In this document: piece after piece, positions 1-5,714 of the stretch
How positions within the stretch are numbered: the first letter of the stretch is position 1
How the letters are laid out: every line of letters starts with the position of its first letter
Source: UBA3071 sp965369635
Lineage (GTDB): Bacteria; Chloroflexota; Anaerolineae; UBA3071
Assembly: GCA_965369635.1 (NCBI GenBank)
Contig: CBDURC010000079.1
Coordinates: forward strand, 1 to 12,725
DNA length: 12,725 bases
Direction: 5' to 3'
Made by a program: the position numbers and the translations under genes
Notes under the pieces: generated by a model
What the model was told of the DNA's origin: nothing
Databases searched by the model: none
What the model saw: the letters and a program-made list of their open reading frames with translations, nothing else

Positions 1-748
1 GCTCCTGTTCGTCCTCGATGCCGTCACCAGCCTGATCACTGCAGCCATCGTATATAAACTGGTGCCAGAGACGAAACCGGAAGCGTCCGAACAGCAAGAA
101 CAGCAAACCATGCTTCAAACGATGGCTGGGTATCGGCTGGTCATGGCTGACCGGCTCTACATGGCCTTCCTGATCGTATCCATGCTTATGCTGATCGTCT
201 ACCAGCAGATGTACAACACCCTCTCGGTCTACCTGCGGGATGTTCACGGTGTTTCCCCTCAGGGATACGGCGTGCTGCTCAGCCTGGACGCCGCCACAGT
301 GGTAGTGTTTCAGTTCTGGGTTGCCAGAAAGACCAGGCCCTATGCGCCGATGCTGATGATGATGGCGGGAACCCTGTTCTACTTGGTCGGTTTCACGATG
401 TATGGTTTTGTCTCCGCCTACTGGCTCTTCATCGTTGCCATCCTGCTGATCACCATCGGAGAGATGGTCGTGATGCCCGTCGGGCAAGCGCTGGTCGCCC
501 GGTTTGCGCCAGAGGACATGCGCGGGCGCTACATGGCCATGTTCGGCCTTTCTTGGACCGTCCCATCGGCAGTGGGACCCTGGGCCGCCGGCCTAATCCT
601 GGACAACTATGATCCCAACTGGGTATGGTACGCAGCGGGCATCATCTCTGCCATCGCAGCCGCCGGGTTCTACTTCCTCCATGTCAGAACGAGAGGGCGT
701 CTTGTTTTTGACATCGATGAGATGCAACAAGTCTCGATGACGCCTTGA
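1..748 (+). CDS. MFS transporter, C-terminal part (5' end outside window)
   Basis: The frame is open from base 2, so the gene begins upstream of the window; 248 residues are visible. It encodes the second half of a major facilitator superfamily permease of the inner membrane. A short charged cytoplasmic loop (VPETKPEASEQQEQ) is followed by about six hydrophobic segments, as expected for TM7-TM12 after the central loop. The stretch RFAPEDMRGRYMAMFG, then an SAVGP-containing helix, is typical of the drug/sugar-exporter-like branch of the family. The substrate cannot be read from the sequence. The protein ends with a short polar tail (DIDEMQQVSMTP) at a TGA stop. No convincing terminator follows; the next 570 bp hold only degraded gene remains. 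Confidence is high for MFS and low for any specific substrate. Confidence 0.88.
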   Translation, partial: LLFVLDAVTSLITAAIVYKLVPETKPEASEQQEQQTMLQTMAGYRLVMADRLYMAFLIVSMLMLIVYQQMYNTLSVYLRDVHGVSPQGYGVLLSLDAATVVVFQFWVARKTRPYAPMLMMMAGTLFYLVGFTMYGFVSAYWLFIVAILLITIGEMVVMPVGQALVARFAPEDMRGRYMAMFGLSWTVPSAVGPWAAGLILDNYDPNWVWYAAGIISAIAAAGFYFLHVRTRGRLVFDIDEMQQVSMTP

Positions 749-830
749 AGGCTGCGACACAGGTTGGGCGTGTCTATTCAGGCGAGCACAACAACGCAGA
801 CGGCCCGTTGCATAGAGACCACCACTCGTG

Positions 831-1067
831 CAGAGGCAAGCCAGGCTTCTACAGCAGTTCAGTGCCTGTTTGAAAGCACCCAAAGAGGGGCCGATTGTCG
901 CAACCCGGCACCGAGGGGCGGTGGCGGTGTTGCTGTCGGTAGAGGACGAGGAAGAGTTGGGGCGGTGATATTGGCCCACACGCCCAAGTTTCGGGCGATA
1001 TTGGGCAGCGCACGGCAACAGATTCGAGAGACAGGCGGCATAGAACACGAGGATTTCTGGCAGGGGA
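831..1067 (+). pseudogene. Phd/YefM-family antitoxin remnant, frameshifted
   Basis: Two pieces of a Phd/YefM antitoxin sit in different frames. Frame 3 (831-968) reads LLQQFSACLKAPKEGPIV, then ATRHRGAVAVLLSVEDEEEL, the antitoxin core (family pattern: PVVVTRHGRPVAVLLSVEE), before a TGA at 966-968. Frame 2 from 968 continues the same protein: ILAHTPKFRAILGSARQQ, then IEHEDFWQ, matching the C-terminal tail of these antitoxins. A net shift near 960-968 therefore breaks the gene. The N-terminus is also unclear: I see no good start or ribosome site, and a second shift near 835-845 is likely. In the family such proteins bind the operator and neutralise a RelE-type toxin. A toxin remnant follows immediately. 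The call rests on remembered family patterns, not on a search. Confidence 0.6.
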
Positions 1068-1196
1068 TGGAAGCGAAGACACCGTACGCTACGTTTTCGC
1101 AAGTCACTCCAGCGGTTGCCGGAGTCGGTCCAGCGCAAAGCCAGAGCCGCCCACCGACTCCTTCAGCAGAATCCCTATCACTTGCGCCTCAAGGAA
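1068..1196 (+). pseudogene. RelE-like toxin remnant, truncated
   Basis: Directly after the antitoxin tail, frame 3 reads TLRFRKSLQRLPESV, then QRKARAAHRLLQQNPYH, then LRLKE. This matches the N-terminal half of a RelE/ParE-superfamily toxin group with the pattern FR..L..LP..VQ..A..AYRLF..NPYHPSLRFK. No start codon with a ribosome site is visible. The similarity stops at about 1196: the expected second half (a W-V-R beta strand, a Y-R-A strand and a C-terminal aromatic/His region) is missing. The order antitoxin then toxin on the same strand is the normal phd-relE layout, so both fragments are best read as one dead module. The sequence from 1197 to 1321 shows nothing I can assign. Confidence 0.55.
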
Positions 1197-1321
1197 TCGC
1201 CGTGCCCTCTGTGCCTCAGTGGCGAGTCTGGCAGTTCTTTCAGTGGAGTCAGTGCTGCTATTCGCCAATCAATCCCTCTGTCCCTCTTCGGCTCCTTCCG
1301 CTCTTCCGCTGACAATGAGCG

Positions 1322-3028
1322 TCAGGTATAGGTCTCCACAAAATGTTGGTAGAGCTGCTCGGCGTTGGTCACCTGGCTCGGATCCCAGTTCAACCCGGCT
1401 GGGTGCAGAATGAAGGGGTAATCCTGCGGGCCGCCCAGACCGCCGTGCGAGGCCCACTGCTCCTCGAAACAGACCACCTTCCCTTCTTCGTCCCAGGCCC
1501 CCAGCAGGATCAGGTCGCCGCTGTGGGGGAAGGACGCCACCCGCGCTAGCTGTACGGCGGCCAATCGCGGCTCCGGCAGCGTGACCAGAGGATGGTCGGG
1601 GTCGAACTTGCCCTCAGGCTCCAGGGGCTGTATCCCCTGCGGCGTGAGAAAGGCGGGATGGCCACCGTTCCGGCCCAGGATGAGGCCTATGCTCGTCTCC
1701 TGCACAAGCCGTGCCATCAGCTCAGGGTAGAGTATAGCCACCTCGCCCAGATCCATGGGCGAGGGCGTGACGTTGAAGTAGACGTGGGCCAGGCTGCCGG
1801 AACTGCGCACGATCACATCACTGCGCCGCTCCAGGTCCCAGCCCAGCTCAGGGTCCGGAGGTACCCTCTCCTCCACCCAGTGTCGCAGGGTGCGCAGCAG
1901 CGCCTGTGCCCGCTTCGACCGCCCCATCTCCATGCCCCGCAGCTCCTCCAGCAGGAAATCGGCCGGAGCGCGGGCGTGATACACCTGCCCCCAACGCTCG
2001 TCCAACGCCACAGGCTCGCCCAGTTGAGCGGCGATCTGCTCTCCTAGTGTGTGACCACGGATCTCCCGAAACGGCGTGCTGGGGCTCATCCCATGGTCAG
2101 AGAGCACGTAGAGGTCGTACTGGCGACGGCGGTACTGGCGGCGGATGCGGTCTATCTGCCTGACCTGCTTATCGAGCCCCCGCAGCGCCCGCAGGGCATC
2201 GTGCCCCAGCGGTCCCACGTGATGAGCCACCTCGTCGTAGCCGAAGTAGTTGGCCCAGATACTGGGCACGCCGCGGTAGATGTCCATCATCACGCCGAAG
2301 GTCTCGATCTCCCGGAAGACGACGTTGACCATGATCTGGAAGAAAGGAGAGATGAGCGTGAAGCGCCGTGGCCGACCAGGCCGCCAGCGGGAGGCCAGCC
2401 GTCCCCAAAGGTCTCGCAGGTACTCGCCGATGGACACGCCGACCGTCCGCAGAGCGCGCCAGGGACTTAGCAGGAAGAGGAGGAGGAAGCCGAAGCCACG
2501 CACGTTCTCGAACAAGCGATCCCTGCCCCAGGCGCCCAAGGTGAAGAGGGAAAGGCGAGCCCCGCCGTCGAACATGTTGACGTAGCTGGAGCCACCGTTG
2601 AGGATGCCTTCCCGGCCAGCGGCCACGCGCTGCTGCACTTGCCTCACCACCGCCGGCGGCTTGCAGACCACGGAGAGGCCGCGATCCTTCTCGTACCAGC
2701 GGAAGGAAGGCACGTCCCAGTTGTTGCCGAACATGATCCCCGCCTGCACGGCCGGCGTGCTGGAGGGGAGGCCGCAGCGCCATCGGGCCAGCCGCGCCTC
2801 GCCGGAACCGAGCAGCCGCTGCAACGTGGGCGCATACCCACGGGTCATGGCCTCTTGCAGATACTCGTGGGCCAGGCCGTCAATCTGGATGATGATGAAG
2901 CCGCGCCGGTCAGCAGGTTCAGCCGGACCGCGGCCCATCCTCTCGGCCAGCGTGCCGTACTTGCGCGTGTAATACCAGCGCGCCAGGCCGTCAACCAGAT
3001 CGAGAACACGCCGCAGTAGCCATGTCAT
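1322..3028 (-). CDS. Alkaline-phosphatase-superfamily phosphodiesterase / nucleotide pyrophosphatase (PF01663-like)
   Basis: The protein has 568 residues starting at an ATG (3028); a GGAG lies 9 nt upstream, and a TTG one codon earlier is less likely. Metal and catalytic motifs of the alkaline phosphatase/NPP fold appear in order: QIDGL with metal ligand Asp50; LPSSTPAVQAG with probable nucleophile Thr91; YDEVAHH (Asp265, His269); LSDHGM (Asp311, His312); and a late SHGG (His528). The family hydrolyses phosphodiester or pyrophosphate bonds in a two-metal site, but the substrate here is unknown. The N-terminus (WLLRRVLDLVDGLARWYY) is amphipathic, and a hydrophobic stretch near residues 180-190 suggests membrane association. 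It lies 31 bp downstream of the M50 protease gene on the same strand, so the two are probably co-transcribed from the promoter at 4453-4481. No clear terminator is seen beyond the stop. Confidence 0.85.
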   Translation of the reverse strand: MTWLLRRVLDLVDGLARWYYTRKYGTLAERMGRGPAEPADRRGFIIIQIDGLAHEYLQEAMTRGYAPTLQRLLGSGEARLARWRCGLPSSTPAVQAGIMFGNNWDVPSFRWYEKDRGLSVVCKPPAVVRQVQQRVAAGREGILNGGSSYVNMFDGGARLSLFTLGAWGRDRLFENVRGFGFLLLFLLSPWRALRTVGVSIGEYLRDLWGRLASRWRPGRPRRFTLISPFFQIMVNVVFREIETFGVMMDIYRGVPSIWANYFGYDEVAHHVGPLGHDALRALRGLDKQVRQIDRIRRQYRRRQYDLYVLSDHGMSPSTPFREIRGHTLGEQIAAQLGEPVALDERWGQVYHARAPADFLLEELRGMEMGRSKRAQALLRTLRHWVEERVPPDPELGWDLERRSDVIVRSSGSLAHVYFNVTPSPMDLGEVAILYPELMARLVQETSIGLILGRNGGHPAFLTPQGIQPLEPEGKFDPDHPLVTLPEPRLAAVQLARVASFPHSGDLILLGAWDEEGKVVCFEEQWASHGGLGGPQDYPFILHPAGLNWDPSQVTNAEQLYQHFVETYT

Positions 3029-3059
3029 CAATCAAACTCCAATCACCAAACCCCAAACG

Positions 3060-4190
3060 CTAGCGCCCCTTCCGGTTCAGCGCCTGCGGGCTGATCGCCA
3101 TCAGCGTGTAGGCCTCGTTGATATCCGCCAGGGTGAGCAGCGCCACTGGCTGTCCGCCCTCTAGCACGGGCAGCGCCTGGCAGGCGGCGGCACTCATCTT
3201 CTTCTGCGCAGTCAGCAGCGTATCTTCCGGTTCCACCGTGGGATGATCTGCGCACATCACCTGGCCTACGGGCACATCGGGGCCATACCTGCGCAGCGCG
3301 TCCAGCACCACGGCCCGCGAGAGGACTCCCACCAGTTCCCCGCTCTCAATGACCATGAAGTCTGCCTGATGCGTGCTCAGCGTCAGGTCCACGACGTGCG
3401 ATAGCCGATCCGAGGGTGACACTGTGCGCGTGTTGCGGCTGGCGGCCTGACGCACCCGCAGGCTTGACAGCAATTCGCGGGCTGCCGCCGTCTGTCCTTC
3501 TTGTCCTGCGCCGAAGAAGATGAAAACGGCAATGAGCATCAGTGTGTATTGACCGGGAATGAGTAGCCCGGCGAGACCGAGCAGCAGCGCCAAGCCCTGT
3601 CCCACGACCACGGCGATGCGAGTGGCCTGGACGTAAGGCAGCACCATAGCCAGCAGCGCCCGCAAGACCCGTCCGCCGTCCATGGGAAAGGCTGGGATGA
3701 GGTTGAACAGCCCCAGTGAGAGGTTGGTGACCAACAGATACAGCAGCAACGTCTGCCAGGCTGGTTCGCGCATCAGTTCTGGCAATCGCATGATGTCGCC
3801 GAGCGCGCCCACAGCCAACAGAGACACGGCCAGCATGCCCAACACAGCGGCGATGATGAAATTCACCGCCGGCCCGGCGACGGCCATGACCAACTCCTGC
3901 CACGGTTTGCGCGGGATGTCCTCCATCCGTGCCACGCCGCCAATGGGCCACAGCGTGATATCGCGCACCTTCACGCCGAAGCGCTGCGCCACAAGACTGT
4001 GCCCCAGTTCATGCAGCACAACACAGGCGAAGAGCAGCAGCACATAGGCGACGCCGAACAGCGCCCCCTGCCAGCCCCCCGCCCCCATGCCCCAGTACTG
4101 CACAGCAAAGAGGGCAACGATGAACAGAAAGGTGATGTGTAGACGGATGTCAATGCCCTTGATGCGGGCGATTCTCACTGACCAATGCAT
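3060..4190 (-). CDS. Site-2 protease family (M50) zinc metalloprotease with C-terminal CBS domains
   Basis: The protein has 376 residues, starting at the ATG at 4190, which has GGAGG five bases upstream and a typical family N-terminus (MHWSVRIARIKGIDIRLH). The frame stays open upstream to 4340, but that extension is encoded by the octamer repeat and is not credible protein. Multi-pass membrane protease: HELGH at residues 60-64 provides two zinc ligands and the catalytic Glu, and FNLIPAFPMDGGR (residues 162-174) supplies the third ligand, Asp171. About six hydrophobic segments span residues 17-240. Two CBS motifs fill the C-terminus from about residue 250 (SPSDRLSHVVDL; VMCADHPTVEPEDTL) and may sense adenine nucleotides. 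Family members cleave transmembrane substrates in regulated intramembrane proteolysis. The target is unknown; the downstream phosphodiesterase is probably its operon partner. Confidence 0.9.
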   Translation of the reverse strand: MHWSVRIARIKGIDIRLHITFLFIVALFAVQYWGMGAGGWQGALFGVAYVLLLFACVVLHELGHSLVAQRFGVKVRDITLWPIGGVARMEDIPRKPWQELVMAVAGPAVNFIIAAVLGMLAVSLLAVGALGDIMRLPELMREPAWQTLLLYLLVTNLSLGLFNLIPAFPMDGGRVLRALLAMVLPYVQATRIAVVVGQGLALLLGLAGLLIPGQYTLMLIAVFIFFGAGQEGQTAAARELLSSLRVRQAASRNTRTVSPSDRLSHVVDLTLSTHQADFMVIESGELVGVLSRAVVLDALRRYGPDVPVGQVMCADHPTVEPEDTLLTAQKKMSAAACQALPVLEGGQPVALLTLADINEAYTLMAISPQALNRKGR

Positions 4191-4261
4191 GTTTGCCTCC
4201 TCAGTAGCTTGCTTCCACTGGACTCGACGGTCCACTGCGAGCTCTTGCAGCCTGCCGAGTC

Positions 4262-4334
4262 TTGGTAGATTGGTACACTGGTAGATTGGTACATTGGTAC
4301 ATTGGTGAATAGCGCATGATGACCAATCTGCCAA
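4262..4334. repeat. Inverted octamer array, copy A (protease 5' leader)
   Basis: Six tandem 8-bp units (TTGGTAGA, TTGGTACA, CTGGTAGA, TTGGTACA twice, TTGGTGAA) run without a gap from 4262 to 4309. A 9-base spacer follows, then two units in the opposite orientation (ATGACCAA, TCTGCCAA; 4319-4334). The RNA of either strand could fold back on itself. The array lies between the predicted leftward start site (about 4446) and the protease ATG. It matches copies B (4645-4729) and C (7906-8028). Read on the minus strand it spells NVPIYQCTNLP, which falsely lengthens the protease frame. Confidence 0.85.
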
Positions 4335-4397
4335 GCACAATTAACCTGTGGGTATGGCCAGCGTTACTCTGTCGTCTCTTCTAGGTGGAGACCGAGT

Positions 4398-4421
4398 CAG
4401 GGGACCGCCTCCAATCCCCTG
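4398..4421. other. Hairpin in the leader of the protease unit
   Basis: CAGGGGA (4398-4404) and TCCCCTG (4415-4421) form a perfect 7-bp stem around a 10-base loop. It lies just downstream of the leftward promoter, about 25-48 bases into the predicted protease leader. Neither side has a T-run, so it does not look like an intrinsic terminator. Its role is unknown and chance is possible. Confidence 0.35.
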
Positions 4422-4452
4422 GGCGAACGCGTGATACACTGGCTCCCACAGG

Positions 4453-4481
4453 ATTATACCTCAGATGGGTCTTTGAGTCAA
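4453..4481 (-). promoter_or_regulatory. Sigma70-type promoter for the M50 protease-phosphodiesterase unit
   Basis: On the minus strand TTGACT (4481-4476) is followed after exactly 17 bp by TATAAT (4458-4453). The expected start site is near 4446, giving a leader of about 255 nt before the protease ATG. The match to consensus is 11 of 12 bases. It stands back to back with the rightward promoter at 4485-4513. Confidence 0.72.
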
Positions 4482-4484
4482 CGT

Positions 4485-4513
4485 TTGACAATCTGACGCT
4501 TCTGTGGTATAAA
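4485..4513 (+). promoter_or_regulatory. Sigma70-type promoter for the T-box / alaX-ileS operon
   Basis: TTGACA (4485-4490), a 17-bp spacer and TATAAA (4508-4513) make a near-consensus promoter. The expected start site is near 4520, about 14 bases before the Stem I base of the T-box leader, which is where such a leader should begin. Its -35 box is only 3 bp from the -35 box of the divergent promoter. Confidence 0.8.
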
Positions 4514-4644
4514 ACCTTACCTGATAACGCACAGGCTGTGATGGAAACGAGTAGGCGGGGGGGTAGCGCTCAGCGAGTCTGGGGTGGTGTGAGCCGGACG
4601 CGTGAAGCCCGCCGAAAATCCTTCCGGAGCCGCTGACCCAACGG

Positions 4645-4729
4645 TCGGTACGTTGGTACACCGGTACATTGGTAGACTTAAGTTGGGAAGCGACCAGCTT
4701 ACCAATCTACCGATTTACCAATCTACCAG
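4645..4729. repeat. Inverted octamer array, copy B (inside the T-box leader)
   Basis: The left arm has four 8-bp units (TCGGTACG, TTGGTACA, CCGGTACA, TTGGTAGA; 4645-4676). A 21-base centre follows, and the right arm has four units in reverse orientation (CTTACCAA, TCTACCGA, TTTACCAA, TCTACCAG; 4698-4729). The arms can pair into a long imperfect hairpin. It lies between Stem I and the antiterminator of the T-box, so it lengthens the linker without breaking either conserved part. Confidence 0.85.
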
Positions 4730-4830
4730 CCCAGTAGACTCAGACGGCCTCGTCCACCGTTACCCGGACGCGGGTATCGGAGCAGCGGTTGGTTGCTCCC
4801 GCACCCGGCAGAGTGAGCGGCTACGCTAAG

Positions 4831-4846
4831 AAGGGTGGTACCGCGG
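4831..4846 (+). promoter_or_regulatory. T-box antiterminator motif
   Basis: AAGGGTGGTACCGCGG matches the conserved T-box sequence AGGGUGGNACCGCG. TGGT is the bulge that pairs with the tRNA acceptor end. Its last base, T, fits a discriminator A, as in tRNA-Ile (also in tRNA-Ala). AAGGG (4831-4835) can pair with CCCTT (4867-4871) inside the terminator, which gives the mutually exclusive antiterminator. Confidence 0.92.
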
Positions 4847-4859
4847 GGGTCTGATTTCG

Positions 4860-4895
4860 CCCTCGTCCCTTGGGACGGGGGTTTTTCCTTTTTGG
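4860..4895 (+). terminator. Intrinsic terminator of the T-box leader
   Basis: CCCTCGTCC (4860-4868) pairs with GGACGGGGG (4873-4881) in a 9-bp stem with one G-U pair and a CTTG loop. TTTTTCC and then TTTTT follow. Its left arm overlaps the partner of the T-box motif, as needed for the switch between termination and antitermination. Confidence 0.9.
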
Positions 4896-4900
4896 GAGGC

Positions 4901-4928
4901 AAGATGCAGGAGGTAAGATGCAGGAGGC
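4901..4928 (+). repeat. Two tandem 14-bp repeats carrying an SD and ATG
   Basis: AAGATGCAGGAGGT (4901-4914) is repeated as AAGATGCAGGAGGC (4915-4928), followed by a degenerate third copy, AAGAAGCGAGATG. Each unit contains an AGGAGG and an ATG, so several potential starts lie just upstream of alaX. One of them (ATG 4904) opens a 12-codon frame whose TGA (4940-4942) overlaps the alaX ATG at 4939. Confidence 0.7.
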
Positions 4929-4938
4929 AAGAAGCGAG

Positions 4939-5646
4939 ATGACCGAGCTACTCTACCAGACGAACAGCTACCTACAAGAATTCGAAGCCACAGTGCTTGC
5001 CGTGGAAGGAGCGCAGGTGGCGCTGGATCGCACGGCGTTCTATCCAGGCGGCGGCGGGCAGCCCTCCGACCAGGGACAAATGCTCTGGGATGGCGGCCAG
5101 GCCCGTGTGCTCAAGGCCAAGAAACAGGGTGATCTGGTCTGGCACAAGCTAGATGCCGACCCGCCACCTGTGGGCGCGAAGGTGCAAGGCCTGCTGGAGT
5201 GGGAGCGACGCTACCAACTCATGCGCATCCACACCGCTCTGCATGTCTTATGTGGTGTCATCTGGCGGGACTATGGCGCGCAGGTGACCGGCGGCAATAT
5301 GGAGCCAGGGCGGGCGCGCATGGACTTCGAGTTCGAGACCATGCGGCGGGAGCTGGTGGACGAGATCGAGCAGAAGATCAACGCCGAGGTGGCTGCTGCC
5401 CGTCCCGTGCGGGTGAACATCTTGCCCCGCGAGGAGGCGTTTCAGATACCCGACCTGATCCGCACCAAGATCAACCTGCTGCCGCCGCAGATCAGCGAAG
5501 TGCGCACGCTGGAGATCGTGGGGCTGGACCTGCAGGCGGATGGCGGCACGCACGTCGCCAACACGTCGGAGGTCGGACCCATCAAGATCGTGGACTACAA
5601 GAGCAAGGGGCGCATCAACAAGCGGCTGGTGATTGCCCTGCAGTGA
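4939..5646 (+). CDS. alaX: Alanyl-tRNA editing protein AlaX
   Basis: The protein has 235 residues. AlaX is a free-standing homologue of the AlaRS editing domain that hydrolyses mischarged Ser- or Gly-tRNA(Ala) in the cytoplasm. Visible motifs are AFYPGGGGQPSDQG (residues 33-46, the family N-terminal signature), the zinc motif HTALH (His98, His102), and DGGTHVANTSEVG (residues 201-213), which supplies His205. The usual Cys before GGTH is Asp201 here, a change that I believe occurs in many AlaX proteins. I chose ATG 4939 because MTELLYQTNSYL is the usual family beginning. The in-frame ATG at 4918 would add seven residues encoded by the 14-bp repeat, and it has an SD only three bases away. The gene follows the Ile T-box terminator and precedes ileS by 68 bp, so both are under the same attenuator. 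Confidence 0.9.
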   Translation: MTELLYQTNSYLQEFEATVLAVEGAQVALDRTAFYPGGGGQPSDQGQMLWDGGQARVLKAKKQGDLVWHKLDADPPPVGAKVQGLLEWERRYQLMRIHTALHVLCGVIWRDYGAQVTGGNMEPGRARMDFEFETMRRELVDEIEQKINAEVAAARPVRVNILPREEAFQIPDLIRTKINLLPPQISEVRTLEIVGLDLQADGGTHVANTSEVGPIKIVDYKSKGRINKRLVIALQ

Positions 5647-5714
5647 AACGGCGAATGACGGACGACGCATGAGGTGATCAACAGGGAGATGAAAGGGGAA
5701 TCGGAGGAGGTATC

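Larger units (their letters stand above)
4520..4896 (+). promoter_or_regulatory. T-box riboswitch leader, isoleucine-specific, transcriptional
   Basis: A T-box leader senses uncharged tRNA and lets transcription continue when the cognate tRNA is uncharged. Stem I can be read directly. The base GGCT (4534-4537)/AGCC (4628-4631) carries a K-turn-like GTGAT against CGGA. Next is GGAA (4543-4546)/TTCC (4622-4625), then the specifier loop with AGTA (4550-4553) opposite GAA (4614-4616). It is closed above by GGCGGG (4554-4559)/CCCGCC (4608-4613). After GAA and one A comes ATC (4618-4620), an Ile codon, matching the ileS gene downstream. The distal arm contains CAGCGAG and GGTGGTGTGAGC, as in other T-boxes. 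The 3' part has the T-box motif and the terminator (separate entries). A repeat element interrupts the linker between Stem I and the antiterminator. The exact ends are approximate. Confidence 0.88.

Noticed and set aside
764..1312. A single 182-residue protein in frame 2 after the MFS gene
   Set aside because: Only residues around 968-1067 look like protein (antitoxin tail). The better antitoxin core lies in another frame, so this is a frameshifted pseudogene region and not one gene.
4262..4334. CRISPR array
   Set aside because: The units are 8 bp and directly adjacent, with no spacers, and the arrays invert in the middle. No cas gene is present.
4191..4340. Longer N-terminus for the M50 protease starting at 4340
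   Set aside because: The extra 50 residues are encoded by the octamer repeat (NVPIYQCTNLP) and have no ribosome site. ATG 4190 has a perfect SD and a family-like N-terminus.
4385..4636. Open frame of 83 codons over the divergent promoter region
   Set aside because: It runs through both promoters and Stem I of the T-box, has no SD and resembles no protein family.
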